A DNA stretch of 64,000 nucleotides from UBA5070 sp035913415 (GCA_035913415.1 JAMIIV010000217.1:15365-79364); one strand, 5' to 3'; shown: positions 16,374 to 25,340, numbered from the stretch's first letter. Notes: generated by a model not told the origin, from the sequence alone. Numbers and translations: made by a program.

Positions 16374-16514
16374 ATGACTTTCCGGCACACCCTCAACCAA
16401 TCCAGGAAGCAGATCGGCACGGGCGACACCGCCCGCACCGCCGGAATCGCCGATCGCTTCTTCCGGAACTCGTCGCGGCAGGGAAGCCGTGCGGGCCGGC
16501 CCGCGACTCCATGA
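16374..16514 (+). CDS. Small basic ORF after flgI
   Basis: A 46-residue frame beginning seven bases after the flgI stop and ending 15 bases before the first flagellin. The product is basic and rich in Arg, Gly and Thr (MTFRHTLNQSRKQIGTGDTA). Its position, where flgJ or other rod genes often lie, and its tight spacing suggest it may be translated, but it has no recognisable motif and its composition could arise by chance in this high-GC DNA. Confidence 0.35.
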   Translation: MTFRHTLNQSRKQIGTGDTARTAGIADRFFRNSSRQGSRAGRPATP

Positions 16515-16529
16515 CAGGGAGGTTTCCCA

Positions 16530-17336
16530 ATGCGCATCTATAACAACGTTGACTCGATCAACACCCAGAACTCGCTGATGACTTCGAATCGGCTCATGTC
16601 CAAGAGCCTCGAGAAGCTCTCGACAGGCCTTCGCATCAACCGTGCCGCCGACGACGCCGCTGGCCTTTCGGTCTCCGAAGGCCTCCGCGCCCAGATTCGC
16701 GGCTCGGACATGGCACGGCGCAACTCCAACGACGCGTTGGCCATGCTGCAGATCGCCGAAGGTGGAACCCAGGAAATCACAAACTCCCTCCAGCGCATGC
16801 GGGAACTTGCCATCCAGTCGGCGAACGGCACCTACACCAACCACGAACGCCAGTACATCCAGAACGAATACGACCAGTTGATGTCGGAGATCACCCGCAT
16901 CGCGCAGTCGGTGACCTACAACGACGTGCTGCTCCTGGCGGGGGCGACCAATTTCTCCTTCCAGGTTTCCTCCGCCGCCAGCGGCGAATCCTCCACCATC
17001 TCGTTCCAGGCGGTCAACCTGACTGGTTTGACTCTGGGCGCCGTTTCCGCCCAATCCCTGGCCCAGATGGCCATTGCCACCGTCGACGCGGCGCTCACGA
17101 CAGTCCTGTCGCTGCGCTCGACCATCGGCGCCACGATGAACCGCCTGGAGAAAACCGTGGCGAATCTGGGCGTGATGATCACCAACTACGCCGATGCCGA
17201 GAGCCGCATCCGCGACACGGATTTCGCCTCGGAATCCACCCACTTCACCCGAAACCAGATTCTCAACCAGTCGGCGACAAGCATGCTGTCGCAAGCCAAC
17301 CAGCTACCCAACAACGTGATGTCGCTGCTGAAGTAA
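16530..17336 (+). CDS. fliC1: Flagellin (copy 1)
   Basis: Structural subunit of the flagellar filament, exported through the flagellar type III system. At 268 residues it is a short flagellin made almost only of the conserved N- and C-terminal D0/D1 helices. The N-terminus MRIYNNVDSINTQNSL, the LSTGLRINRAADDAAGLS segment and the C-terminus QANQLPNNVMSLLK are diagnostic. It differs from the other two copies in the middle and in having Lys rather than Arg last. GGGAGG lies just upstream of ATG 16530. No sigma-28 motif like those of copies 2 and 3 is visible, so it may be read from flgHI. Confidence 0.96.
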   Translation: MRIYNNVDSINTQNSLMTSNRLMSKSLEKLSTGLRINRAADDAAGLSVSEGLRAQIRGSDMARRNSNDALAMLQIAEGGTQEITNSLQRMRELAIQSANGTYTNHERQYIQNEYDQLMSEITRIAQSVTYNDVLLLAGATNFSFQVSSAASGESSTISFQAVNLTGLTLGAVSAQSLAQMAIATVDAALTTVLSLRSTIGATMNRLEKTVANLGVMITNYADAESRIRDTDFASESTHFTRNQILNQSATSMLSQANQLPNNVMSLLK

Positions 17337-17383
17337 GCGCTGGGGCGCTCTCCTCCCTCCCTCCAACCTGGGGAGCCCCTACG

Positions 17384-17418
17384 GCCCCGCCCCGGATTCC
17401 ACCGGGACGGGGCTTTTT
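17384..17418 (+). terminator. Terminator after flagellin copy 1
   Basis: A G/C-rich stem of about 11 pairs with one mismatch (17384-17413) is followed by five T residues. It lies 48 bases past the stop of the first flagellin gene. Confidence 0.75.
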
Positions 17419-17425
17419 CGTGCCC

Positions 17426-17475
17426 GGCGGCGCAGGCTTGCTTCTCACCCCTCTCGCCACTCCCGGCGCGGACGG
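17426..17475. repeat. 50-bp direct repeat, copy A
   Basis: This 50-base segment recurs at 17549-17598 with one substitution. It starts GGCGGCGCAGGCTTGC and ends CCCGGCGCGGACGG. Both copies lie in the 449-base gap between the first two flagellin genes. Confidence 0.85.
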
Positions 17476-17548
17476 CGTCGGGGGTTCGGGCGCGGCGCCT
17501 GCATCCACCGGATCACGAAAAAGCCAGCGCGACGACATTCCCGACAGG

Positions 17549-17598
17549 GGCGGCGCAGGCTTGCGTCTCACCCCTCTCGCCACTCCCGGCGCGGACGG
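17549..17598. repeat. 50-bp direct repeat, copy B
   Basis: Second copy of the repeat at 17426-17475, 49 of 50 identical, in the same orientation and 73 bases further on. It ends just before the sigma-28-like promoter of the second flagellin gene. Confidence 0.85.
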
Positions 17599-17635
17599 AA
17601 AATTCGCGTCGATGCGGGTGGACCTTAAAAAAACC

Positions 17636-17663
17636 TCAAGTCGGGACTCTCCCGGGCCGAAAT
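17636..17663 (+). promoter_or_regulatory. Sigma-28-like promoter of flagellin copy 2
   Basis: TCAAG, 15 bases, then GCCGAAAT. The downstream box resembles the sigma-28 minus-10 element GCCGATAA. The same TCAAG-N15-(G/C)CCGA arrangement precedes the third flagellin gene, at a similar distance (about 115-125 bases) from the start codon. Confidence 0.6.
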
Positions 17664-17785
17664 AGGGAGTGTGAACGATCGGAAGGGACCTCCAAGGATG
17701 GAGGAAACCTCCGACGAAGCGAGGCCCCGGGGATCCTCCCCGACGGCTCAAATCTTGCATACGCCCGACACGGAGGTTGGACACC

Positions 17786-18616
17786 ATGCGCATTTACAAT
17801 AACGTCAACGCTGTCAGCACCCAGAACTCCCTCGCCTCTGCCAACATCGGCATGACGAAGTCCCTGGAGAAGCTGTCCACCGGTCTTCGCATCAACCGTG
17901 CCGCCGACGACGCCGCCGGCTTGTCCGTGTCCGAGGGCCTGCGCTCGCAGATCCGCGGCTCGAACACCGCCCAGCGCAACGCCAACGACGCCCTCGCGAT
18001 GCTGCAGATCGCCGAATCCGGAACCCAGGAAATCACCAACTCGCTGCAGCGGATGCGCGAACTGGCGATCCAGTCCGCCAACGGCACCTACACCAACACC
18101 GACCGCGATTACATCCAGGCCGAGTTCACCCAGCTCCAGAGCGAAATCACCCGTATCGCCCAGGCCACCACCTACAACGGCGTCAAGTTGCTGGACGTCG
18201 GATCGGCGGCCTCGACCTTCTCCTTCCAGATCTCCGCCTCGGGATCCAACGAGAACGTCAACGCCTCCACGATCTCCTTCTCCGTCAAGAAGGACCTCGC
18301 CGGAACGCTGGATCTGGGACAGGTCAGCGGCCAGAGTCTCGCCCAGGGTGCCATCACCAAGATCGACAACGTGCTCACTTCGGTCCTGTCCATGCGCGCC
18401 GACATCGGTGCCTCCATGAACCGACTGGAGAAGACCGTCTCGAACCTCGGCGTGATGGTCACGAACATGACCGACGCCGAAAGCCGTATCCGCGACACCG
18501 ATTTCGCGGCGGAATCGACGAAGTTCACACGCAACCAGATCCTGACCAATTCCGCCCAGAGCATGCTGTCGCAGGCCAACCAGCTCCCGCAAGGAGTCAT
18601 GAGCCTCCTGCGCTGA
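17786..18616 (+). CDS. fliC2: Flagellin (copy 2)
   Basis: A 276-residue filament subunit with the conserved D0/D1 termini (MRIYNNVNAVSTQNSL at the start, QANQLPQGVMSLLR at the end) and a short central part rich in Ser, Ala and Asn. It is very similar to copy 3, differing mainly around residues 145-165. ATG 17786 is preceded by CGGAGG; an in-frame TTG nine bases upstream is less likely. It has its own sigma-28-like promoter and a strong terminator, so it forms a single-gene unit. Confidence 0.97.
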   Translation: MRIYNNVNAVSTQNSLASANIGMTKSLEKLSTGLRINRAADDAAGLSVSEGLRSQIRGSNTAQRNANDALAMLQIAESGTQEITNSLQRMRELAIQSANGTYTNTDRDYIQAEFTQLQSEITRIAQATTYNGVKLLDVGSAASTFSFQISASGSNENVNASTISFSVKKDLAGTLDLGQVSGQSLAQGAITKIDNVLTSVLSMRADIGASMNRLEKTVSNLGVMVTNMTDAESRIRDTDFAAESTKFTRNQILTNSAQSMLSQANQLPQGVMSLLR

Positions 18617-18642
18617 TCCTCCGGAGCCTTGTGAAGTTTCCC

Positions 18643-18690
18643 GATGCCTCCCGTCCTGAATTGGACGGGAGGCATCACTCGTTTGTCGTT
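18643..18690 (+). terminator. Terminator after flagellin copy 2
   Basis: A perfect 14-bp stem (GATGCCTCCCGTCC / GGACGGGAGGCATC, 18643-18676) with a TGAATT loop, then a T-rich tail (CGTTTGTCGTTTTC). It ends the second flagellin transcript. Confidence 0.88.
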
Positions 18691-18730
18691 TTCTGTCTCA
18701 ATTGCCTCGCAAACCGCATGAAATAAGGCC

Positions 18731-18758
18731 TCAAGCCAATCAAGCAAAACCCCGATGA
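18731..18758 (+). promoter_or_regulatory. Sigma-28-like promoter of flagellin copy 3
   Basis: TCAAG, 15 bases, then CCCGATGA, six of eight matching the sigma-28 minus-10 consensus GCCGATAA. The arrangement is the same as upstream of flagellin copy 2. Confidence 0.65.
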
Positions 18759-18864
18759 GGATGTGGGGAGCTCCATCCGGAGCCCGCGAGGACACCGGAT
18801 GGAAGGAACCGGGATGGACGGCAAGGACGCTGTCCGGTCTTGAACAACCACACGGAGGTGCATC

Positions 18865-19692
18865 ATGCGCATCTATAACAACGTCAACGCGGTGAGCACG
18901 CAAAACTCGCTCGCCTCGGCGAACATGGGAATGACGAAATCCCTGGAGAAACTCTCCACGGGTCTTCGCATCAACCGTGCCGCCGACGACGCGGCGGGGC
19001 TTTCGGTTTCCGAAGGCCTGCGTGCGCAGATCCGGGGCTCGAACACCGCCCAGAGAAACGCCAACGACGCCCTCGCGATGCTCCAGATCGCGGAGTCGGG
19101 GACCCAAGAGATCACCAACTCGCTGCAGCGCATGCGCGAGCTGGCCATCCAGGCGTCCAACGGAACGTACACCAACACGGACCGCGACTACATCCAGGCG
19201 GAATTCACCCAGCTCCAGAGCGAAATCACCCGCATCGCGCAGGCCACCACCTACAACGGCGTCAAGCTGCTGGATGCCAGCGGCACCTCGACGTTCTCGT
19301 TCCAGGTGTCGGCATCGGCGTCGGGCGAAAATACCGCGGCGTCCACGATCTCCTTCTCCGTCAAGAAGGATCTCGCGGGAACGCTGGATCTGGGTCAGGT
19401 GAGTGGACAGAGCCTCGCGCAATCCGCCATCACGAAGATCGACAACGTCCTCACCTCGGTCCTTTCGATGCGCGCCGACATCGGTGCCTCGATGAACCGC
19501 CTGGAGAAGACCGTCTCGAACCTCGGTGTGGCGATCACCAACATGACCGACGCGGAAAGCCGCATCCGCGACACGGATTTCGCGACGGAAACGACCAAGT
19601 TCACGCGAAACCAGATTCTGACCAACTCGGCGCAGAGCATGTTGGCCCAGGCCAACCAGCTCCCGCAGGGCGTCATGAGCCTGCTGAGGTAG
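18865..19692 (+). CDS. fliC3: Flagellin (copy 3)
   Basis: A 275-residue filament subunit, nearly the same as copy 2 over the terminal helices, with a slightly different central loop (SGTSTFSFQVSASASGE). The start ATG 18865 has a CGGAGG ribosome binding site. It has its own promoter motif at 18731-18758 and a large hairpin terminator at 19750-19785. Three short flagellins side by side suggest a filament built from several subunit types or a locus that grew by duplication. It is followed by a TPR-bearing glycosyltransferase gene. Confidence 0.97.
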   Translation: MRIYNNVNAVSTQNSLASANMGMTKSLEKLSTGLRINRAADDAAGLSVSEGLRAQIRGSNTAQRNANDALAMLQIAESGTQEITNSLQRMRELAIQASNGTYTNTDRDYIQAEFTQLQSEITRIAQATTYNGVKLLDASGTSTFSFQVSASASGENTAASTISFSVKKDLAGTLDLGQVSGQSLAQSAITKIDNVLTSVLSMRADIGASMNRLEKTVSNLGVAITNMTDAESRIRDTDFATETTKFTRNQILTNSAQSMLAQANQLPQGVMSLLR

Positions 19693-19749
19693 CGCGCAGG
19701 TCCGCCTCCCGTCCCGGGGCTCGAGACCCGGGCGGGAGTCGTCCCGACC

Positions 19750-19785
19750 AAAGGGTCGCTCCGCCCAATGGCGGGGCGACCCTTT
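19750..19785. terminator. Large hairpin after flagellin copy 3
   Basis: A 16-bp stem, with one G-T pair, and a CAAT loop (arms 19750-19765 and 19770-19785). It separates the flagellin from the glycosyltransferase gene starting at 19823. A U-tract is lacking, but the stem is very stable. Confidence 0.7.
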
Positions 19786-19822
19786 GCGTTCCGGGGAACA
19801 CCCGCGAAGCTAGCTTGGATCC

Positions 19823-21307
19823 ATGTCCCTCTCCGCCTGCCTCATCGTGCGCGACGAAGAACGTTTCCTCCCGCGCTGCCTCGCCTCGTTGCAGGGCCAC
19901 GTCGACGAGATCTGCATTCTCGACACGGGGTCCGTCGACGCCACCTTGGAGATCGCCCGCAGCTTCGGAGCTCGGATCGGGCAAATGGCTTGGAACGACG
20001 ACTTCTCCCGCGCGCGCAACGCCAGTCTGGACCTCGCCACGGGCGATTGGATCCTCCAGATCGACGCCGACGAGGAACTCGTCTCCCCGACGCCGGGGAT
20101 GCTCGCCCAATTGCAGGGCTCGAGTGCGGTGTGCCACCTGGTCCAACTGGATCTTCTCGGCAGCGCAGGACGATCGGAACGCGTGCAGCAACCACGGCTG
20201 TTCCGGAGAGATCCTCGCTTGCGCTTCCGCCGCCCTCTCCACGAAACCATCCTGGATGGACTGGCGGAGGCGAATCTTCCCGCTCCACAGCCATGCTCCC
20301 TCCTGCTCATCCATCACGGGTACACCGACGAAATCGTCGCTTCCCGCTCCAAACACGAGCGAAACACGCGTATCCTGCGAGCCTGTCGGCAACGGGGCGA
20401 GGCCGACGCCTACGACCTCTTCAAGCTGGCGGCCGCCTTGGAGGCGACCTGCGATCCCAGCCTCGACGAGGAGATTCTCTCGTGCTGGATCGATTGCGTC
20501 GGATCGGGATCGGCACAGACTCCCCGGCTGCGATCGGAGTGGCCCTGGTGGCCGCGTGCGGTCGCACTCGCCGCACAGGAGCTGGGGCTGCGAGGTCGGC
20601 TCGGTGAGGCGCTCCGCTGCGCGGCCCTGGTGGAGGAATACCACCCGGAGCCATCGCTCAAGCGATGTCGCGCCCGTTTGGAATTGGCCGTTGGCCTTCC
20701 GGATCGAGCCCTTCGATGGCTTGCCGAGCTCCCCCAGGAGCACCGACTCGCCGCGCTCGCGTTGTTCGAAACGGGTCGGGTGGAAGAGGCCGTCCAGCGG
20801 CTCCGACCGCATCCCGAGCTCGCCCCGCTGCAAGCGCTGCTGCGGTTCCGCCAGGGGGCGATCCAGGATTCCCTCGCCGTGCTCGAAACAGGGTTCGCGA
20901 CGCTGGGCGACGATGCCAATGCCTTGGCGGACACGGCGGAAGTCTTGGCGGGCCTGGGAGACCGCGCCACGGCTCTTTCCTTGCTGCAACGCCCCTGCCG
21001 CGGTGACCGCCCCGCGTTGATGCGCCACAAGGATTTGCGCCAGCTCCTCTCGGGGATTCCCGCCGATCGCCCTCCCCGAGACACCGCGGAAGCCGCCCAG
21101 GACCTGTGGCGCCGCATACTGGAGGGTGCCCCCCCCGCGCCGCTCGACGAAGGGTTTTCACGGCAAGCACTCCGCGGCCGACTCGCCGACCTTCTCGAAG
21201 CCAAACTCCTCCAAGGCGAGGAAGGACTCCTCCGCGGTTTCGCGCACCACGCACCAGCCTGGGAGGCCGTCCTCCCGGGCATCGGCACACTCGTCTCCGG
21301 AGCCTGA
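19823..21307 (+). CDS. Family 2 glycosyltransferase with TPR-like C-terminal half
   Basis: A 494-residue cytoplasmic protein. Residues 1-230 are a GT-A glycosyltransferase domain: SLSACLIVRDEERFLPRCL at the start, LDTGSVDATLEIA, ARNASLDLATGDWIL and the metal-binding IDADEEL near residue 90. The rest is helical and TPR-like, with leucine/alanine repeats. Such SPBc2-type/TPR transferases often modify proteins. It lies right after three flagellin genes and faces a second GT2/TPR gene, so O-glycosylation of flagellin is a reasonable inference, not shown by sequence. ATG 19823. Confidence 0.88.
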   Translation: MSLSACLIVRDEERFLPRCLASLQGHVDEICILDTGSVDATLEIARSFGARIGQMAWNDDFSRARNASLDLATGDWILQIDADEELVSPTPGMLAQLQGSSAVCHLVQLDLLGSAGRSERVQQPRLFRRDPRLRFRRPLHETILDGLAEANLPAPQPCSLLLIHHGYTDEIVASRSKHERNTRILRACRQRGEADAYDLFKLAAALEATCDPSLDEEILSCWIDCVGSGSAQTPRLRSEWPWWPRAVALAAQELGLRGRLGEALRCAALVEEYHPEPSLKRCRARLELAVGLPDRALRWLAELPQEHRLAALALFETGRVEEAVQRLRPHPELAPLQALLRFRQGAIQDSLAVLETGFATLGDDANALADTAEVLAGLGDRATALSLLQRPCRGDRPALMRHKDLRQLLSGIPADRPPRDTAEAAQDLWRRILEGAPPAPLDEGFSRQALRGRLADLLEAKLLQGEEGLLRGFAHHAPAWEAVLPGIGTLVSGA

Positions 21308-21360
21308 CCCGGGCGTGGATCGCGGAGGGGAAGTCGGAACCTCCGCCGCCATCGGGGCGG

Positions 21361-22731
21361 TCAGCCCCCTTGGGCCAACTGACGCAACTGGGGATCGGAG
21401 GGCCAGCGGGACAAGCCGGCATCGAGGAATCCCGCTGCGGATTCCGGATCTCCGGACATCGCCGTGGCCCGCACAAGTCCCGCCCAGATGCCGGGATCCT
21501 CGCCATCCTTGTCGATGCACCACGCGAAGAGTTCGGCGGCGCGCGCGGGCTGGCCGAACCGCAGGTAGGCATCCGGCAAGGCGCGGCGAAGGGGAAAATC
21601 GTTCTCCATGACACGGCGCAGCAGGCGGAGGAACTCGACTGCCAAGGATTCGTTGCCGACACCCTTCCAGTATTCGGACAGATTCTGCAACGGCTGCATC
21701 GAGGCCCGTTTGGGGTCGACCGGCAGCAGCACCTTCGCTTGCGGAGGTGTGTAGGCCTTTTCGTAGAATCCGATCGCTTCCTCCGTGGCGCCGGTGCGCA
21801 GCCAGACCTCGGCGACCATGGCCATCTGGTGCGGGTGCCAGCCCGATGGATCGGGATCGAGCAGTTCCTCGAGCACGGCCCGTGCCCCGGTCCAATCGTC
21901 GTCCTTGACCCGCAGCGACGCCGCCAGGGAAGGCAGGATGCCTTTGAGGTGCACATCCGCGTCGCCTTTGGCGATGCACTCCAACGAGCGGCGGTAACAA
22001 CGCTCGGCCTCGGCATTTTCCCCGCACTCGGCAAGGGTGGTTCCCAATTGGAACCACGACATGGCGTAACCGCCCGTGCGCTCGATCTCCCGTTGCAGGA
22101 TGTCGCGATTGCGGATCTGCTTGCGTTTGACCGTCTCCGGGTCCGTGTAGCCGGTGTGGTGCACGAGGACGGGCAGGTACTCGAAGGGAATCCCCAAGGC
22201 CACAAGAGCCGGATAGACCTGCTCGTGGACCGCTCCGGTGAAACGCAACCGCGGGTGGTTGGGAAACATCCGCAACTGGGAGAATTCGGACCCGGTGAGA
22301 CCGCCATCGACGGTATTCTTGACCACGAAGCTCCAGGCCTTCACCGGTCGTTGGAGTGCCAGCTCTCGGAGAGGTTCAACGGATTCCGGCGGCAGACGAT
22401 CGTCGGCGTCCAACCACAGGATCCAGGGGCGCCGGGCATGTCCGAGCGATACGTTGCGTGCCGAGGCGAAGTCGCCCGTCCACTTGGAGTGGAACACGCG
22501 CGCTCCAGCCTTGAGAGCGATCTCGACGGTCTCGTCCGTGGAACCGGTATCGACGACCACGAGTTCGGCACCCAGAGCCGCGACGGACGCCAGCAGGGGC
22601 GGCAGATTCTCCGCCTCGTTCTTGACGATCATGCAGATGGACAGGGGAAGCTCGCCATCGCGGCTCCGGGGGGACGGGGAAGGCGCCGGAGCGGGAGTGC
22701 GGGCCGGCGGCTGGAATCCCAAGCGAGCCAT
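21361..22731 (-). CDS. Family 2 glycosyltransferase with TPR repeats
   Basis: A 456-residue protein whose GT2 domain starts at about residue 30, after a Pro/Ala-rich leader: LPLSICMIVKNEAENLP, VVDTGSTDETVEIA, ASARNVSLGHARRPWIL and WLDADDRLP. About 200 C-terminal residues form TPR units (WFQLGTTLAECGENAEAERCYRRSL). It resembles the 19823 gene in architecture and lies back-to-back with it in convergent orientation. It overlaps the upstream TPR gene by one base pair set (ATGA). Likely role: transfer of sugars to flagellin or another surface protein. Confidence 0.9.
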   Translation of the reverse strand: MARLGFQPPARTPAPAPSPSPRSRDGELPLSICMIVKNEAENLPPLLASVAALGAELVVVDTGSTDETVEIALKAGARVFHSKWTGDFASARNVSLGHARRPWILWLDADDRLPPESVEPLRELALQRPVKAWSFVVKNTVDGGLTGSEFSQLRMFPNHPRLRFTGAVHEQVYPALVALGIPFEYLPVLVHHTGYTDPETVKRKQIRNRDILQREIERTGGYAMSWFQLGTTLAECGENAEAERCYRRSLECIAKGDADVHLKGILPSLAASLRVKDDDWTGARAVLEELLDPDPSGWHPHQMAMVAEVWLRTGATEEAIGFYEKAYTPPQAKVLLPVDPKRASMQPLQNLSEYWKGVGNESLAVEFLRLLRRVMENDFPLRRALPDAYLRFGQPARAAELFAWCIDKDGEDPGIWAGLVRATAMSGDPESAAGFLDAGLSRWPSDPQLRQLAQGG

Positions 22732-23420
22732 CAGCCCAACACCTGCAGGGCCTTGTTCCGCAACGCGTCGGGGACCCCCGCCTCGCGCAGGACCTGGGTG
22801 GCGCCCTCGGCGTCGCGCCCGCACGATTCGGCCCAATTCAACACGGCGTCCTCGTCGTCGGGCTCCAGTCTCATGGCCATCTCGAAGAACGCCGTCCCGG
22901 CGGTGCGCAATCCCGTGCGGAAGCAGGAAATGCCCAGGCCGCTCCAGGCCCGAGACCGGGATGGATCCCGATCGATGGCCTCCAGGAATGCCTGCTGGGC
23001 CTCCTTCCAGAGCTCCGCGGCAACCAGTTCCTCGCCGCGGACACAGACGGATTCGGCTGGCGAAGCACCGTGATGCCCCGGGGTGGTTGACGACGAAAGA
23101 CCGGCGAGAATCCGCTCGGCTTCGTCTTCGCGCCCCAGGGAACGGGCGACATCGAGAAGATTCGTGGCGTTGTCGGGATCTTCCGGCGCGCGACGCAACG
23201 CTTCCATAAGCAGATCCCAGGCCTCGTCCCTGCGCCCGCACCAGAATTCCGCGACACCCAGTCCTTGCAGCGGCTTCCATCCCAGAGGATCGAGCTCCCG
23301 GGCTTTCTCGAAGTAGGCTCGCGCCTCGTTCCAACTGCCTTTTTCCCCGGCCGCTTCCCCCCGCTCGAGGTAGCCTTCCGAGGTCAAATCGGCATGCCCG
23401 ACTCCGGTGGTCTCGTTCAT
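22731..23420 (-). CDS. TPR repeat protein
   Basis: A 229-residue protein of tetratricopeptide repeats (RGEAAGEKGSWNEARAYFEK, AWSGLGISCFRTGLRTAG). No signal peptide with the chosen ATG 23420; the frame is open 60 bases further upstream. It is translationally coupled to the glycosyltransferase gene (ATGA), so it probably acts as its partner, for example in presenting the protein substrate. It is divergent from the helicase-associated gene, sharing a 65-base promoter region. Confidence 0.85.
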   Translation of the reverse strand: MNETTGVGHADLTSEGYLERGEAAGEKGSWNEARAYFEKARELDPLGWKPLQGLGVAEFWCGRRDEAWDLLMEALRRAPEDPDNATNLLDVARSLGREDEAERILAGLSSSTTPGHHGASPAESVCVRGEELVAAELWKEAQQAFLEAIDRDPSRSRAWSGLGISCFRTGLRTAGTAFFEMAMRLEPDDEDAVLNWAESCGRDAEGATQVLREAGVPDALRNKALQVLG

Positions 23421-23485
23421 GGCAGGGATCCTTTCGCGACAGGAGGGATGGCGACCAACGCCCAAGGTATTTATCTCCAAAGGCT

Positions 23486-25273
23486 ATGCCATCTGCGAGA
23501 CAGCTTCTGGACCAGGCTCCCCCCGAGGAGATTGCTTCCCTTCACTCCGAGAGGTTGGGGCGAGAAGGACTCCTGCAGCGCAGCCGGATCCGGACGGAGG
23601 TGGAATCCTGGATCACCTCCCCGGACCGACTCAACGAGCTTTTGACCGACCGCCCCCGGGCGAGGGAAATCGCCCGGGCGATCCACCTCGCCGGCGACGA
23701 AGGGATCCCCTGCGCGGAATTTTCCGATGCCGACCAGGACGACCTGGCTCTGCTTTCGACAGAATTCGTCATCGTCGCCGATCGCAGCGACAGTCCGTCG
23801 TGGCATCCGCTGACGGATCTCACCGCGACCGTCCTTGCCGACACCTCCGTGCCGGGCCGGGAACGCCCGCACGGGCAGCGCACCACGGCCCGCGCGTTCC
23901 TGGAGGGGTTGGCTTCGCTGACCGCGGGCATCGATCTGGGGACCGCGCGCCTCAACCGCGACGGCTCGCTCAACCGGCGCGACCGCCCCGCGTTGCGCGC
24001 CTGTTTCTCGCACATGTCGACCTTCGGCGAGGCCGCCGAGGATCTCGCTCTCGACCTCGCCCTGAGGCTCCTCTCCAGCCTGGGCCTGCTCCGTCACCGC
24101 GACGGCAGACTCGAAACCTCCGCGGAACTGGACACCTGGCTGGAGTCGGCCGACAACGACCCCGCCATCGCCATCCGCTGGTGGGAAGCGCTGGACCCGC
24201 GTACGGAGGAGCTTCACCGCTGGGTTTCCGGCCACGCACCCCAGGGGCTTTCCGGAGAAGAAGCCCGCATCGTGTTCCAGCATCGGTCCGGCATCGCCTC
24301 GGCGGATCGGACTCCCGGTCTGTGGGGAACCTTGCCTGTCGCGCTGCGCCAGGCGTTGGCCGTCGGTCTGCTGGATGCGGAAGTCGCCGACGGGCAGATC
24401 GTGCACGTCTGGCCCTGGCACGACGCCCCGCCGCCCCGAGCCGAGCGCATCTGGTGGTGCACTCCCGACTTCCAGCTTTTCCTTTCCCCGGGCAGCCCCC
24501 TGGCTCGCCATCGCGACGCGGCCTTCATCGCTCGCCGCGAATCGTCCGATCTCGTGACCCGGTTGCGGATCGAACGGGACACGTTCCTGGCCGGAGCGTC
24601 GGCGGACACCTGGGCCAGCCGTCTTCCTGGACTCCTGGAAGACCTGGCTCCCGCCCGCGCGGTGGCCTTCCAACTGGAAGAATGGCTCGCCTCCCGTCGC
24701 GCGTGCCTGTTCGAGTCGGTCCGCATCCTGAGGGTCGCCGATGCCCGGCGCCACCAGGAACTGGCCGCTCTTGACAACTTCTGCCTTCTGGTGCGCGAGA
24801 CGATCCCCGGCTGGGGATTCGTGATCGACGCGCAGCAGGAACCCCAGATCCGGCGCCTGCTCGCCTCGCTGGGGTACGATCCCCCCGGCGACCCGTCGCC
24901 GACCCTCGCGGTGCCCTGGTCGACGGGCGAACCCGCCACCACCAGGGCGGAAGACTCCACCTCCTGGCTTTGGCCCGGTGGCGCCGGCCCCGCCCGACGC
25001 ACCATCCCGGGATCGACGTCACGCTACGCCGGTGCCGGTCTGAAGGAACTCGACTTCTCGTCCTGTCTGAGGCTGGCCGAATACGCGGCCTTGACGGAAC
25101 ACGAGATCGAGGTCGTCCTGAAGGCGCAACCGGCGCGCAGCATCCGCCTGCGCCCGCTGCGGGTCGACCGCCGTCGCGAGCCGGCCACGCTGGAAGCCAT
25201 CCTCGTCTCATCCGGAGAGCGTCGCGACGTTCCCATCGAGTCCATCCGCAAGATCGGACTCCTCGAAGACTGA
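23486..25273 (+). CDS. Helicase-associated (Helicase_C_3) domain protein with WYL-like tail
   Basis: A 595-residue protein related to the XPB/Ssl2-associated Helicase_C_3 family but without any helicase motor motifs. The N-terminal half is helical and winged-helix-like. About 330-470 carries the family signature (TPDFQLFLSPGSPLARH, LPGLLEDLAPARAVAFQLEEWLA). The last 70 residues resemble a WYL-type ligand/nucleic-acid domain (RSIRLRPLRVDRRREPATLEAILV). Function unknown; WYL-like domains often sit in regulators of DNA damage and defence. ATG 23486 is close to the divergent TPR gene. Confidence 0.75.
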   Translation: MPSARQLLDQAPPEEIASLHSERLGREGLLQRSRIRTEVESWITSPDRLNELLTDRPRAREIARAIHLAGDEGIPCAEFSDADQDDLALLSTEFVIVADRSDSPSWHPLTDLTATVLADTSVPGRERPHGQRTTARAFLEGLASLTAGIDLGTARLNRDGSLNRRDRPALRACFSHMSTFGEAAEDLALDLALRLLSSLGLLRHRDGRLETSAELDTWLESADNDPAIAIRWWEALDPRTEELHRWVSGHAPQGLSGEEARIVFQHRSGIASADRTPGLWGTLPVALRQALAVGLLDAEVADGQIVHVWPWHDAPPPRAERIWWCTPDFQLFLSPGSPLARHRDAAFIARRESSDLVTRLRIERDTFLAGASADTWASRLPGLLEDLAPARAVAFQLEEWLASRRACLFESVRILRVADARRHQELAALDNFCLLVRETIPGWGFVIDAQQEPQIRRLLASLGYDPPGDPSPTLAVPWSTGEPATTRAEDSTSWLWPGGAGPARRTIPGSTSRYAGAGLKELDFSSCLRLAEYAALTEHEIEVVLKAQPARSIRLRPLRVDRRREPATLEAILVSSGERRDVPIESIRKIGLLED

Positions 25274-25340
25274 CCCCCACCGGTGAAGTGGGCAGTCATC
25301 CATTGACATCCAGGGGGGGCGACCTATTTTCCCCTTTACC

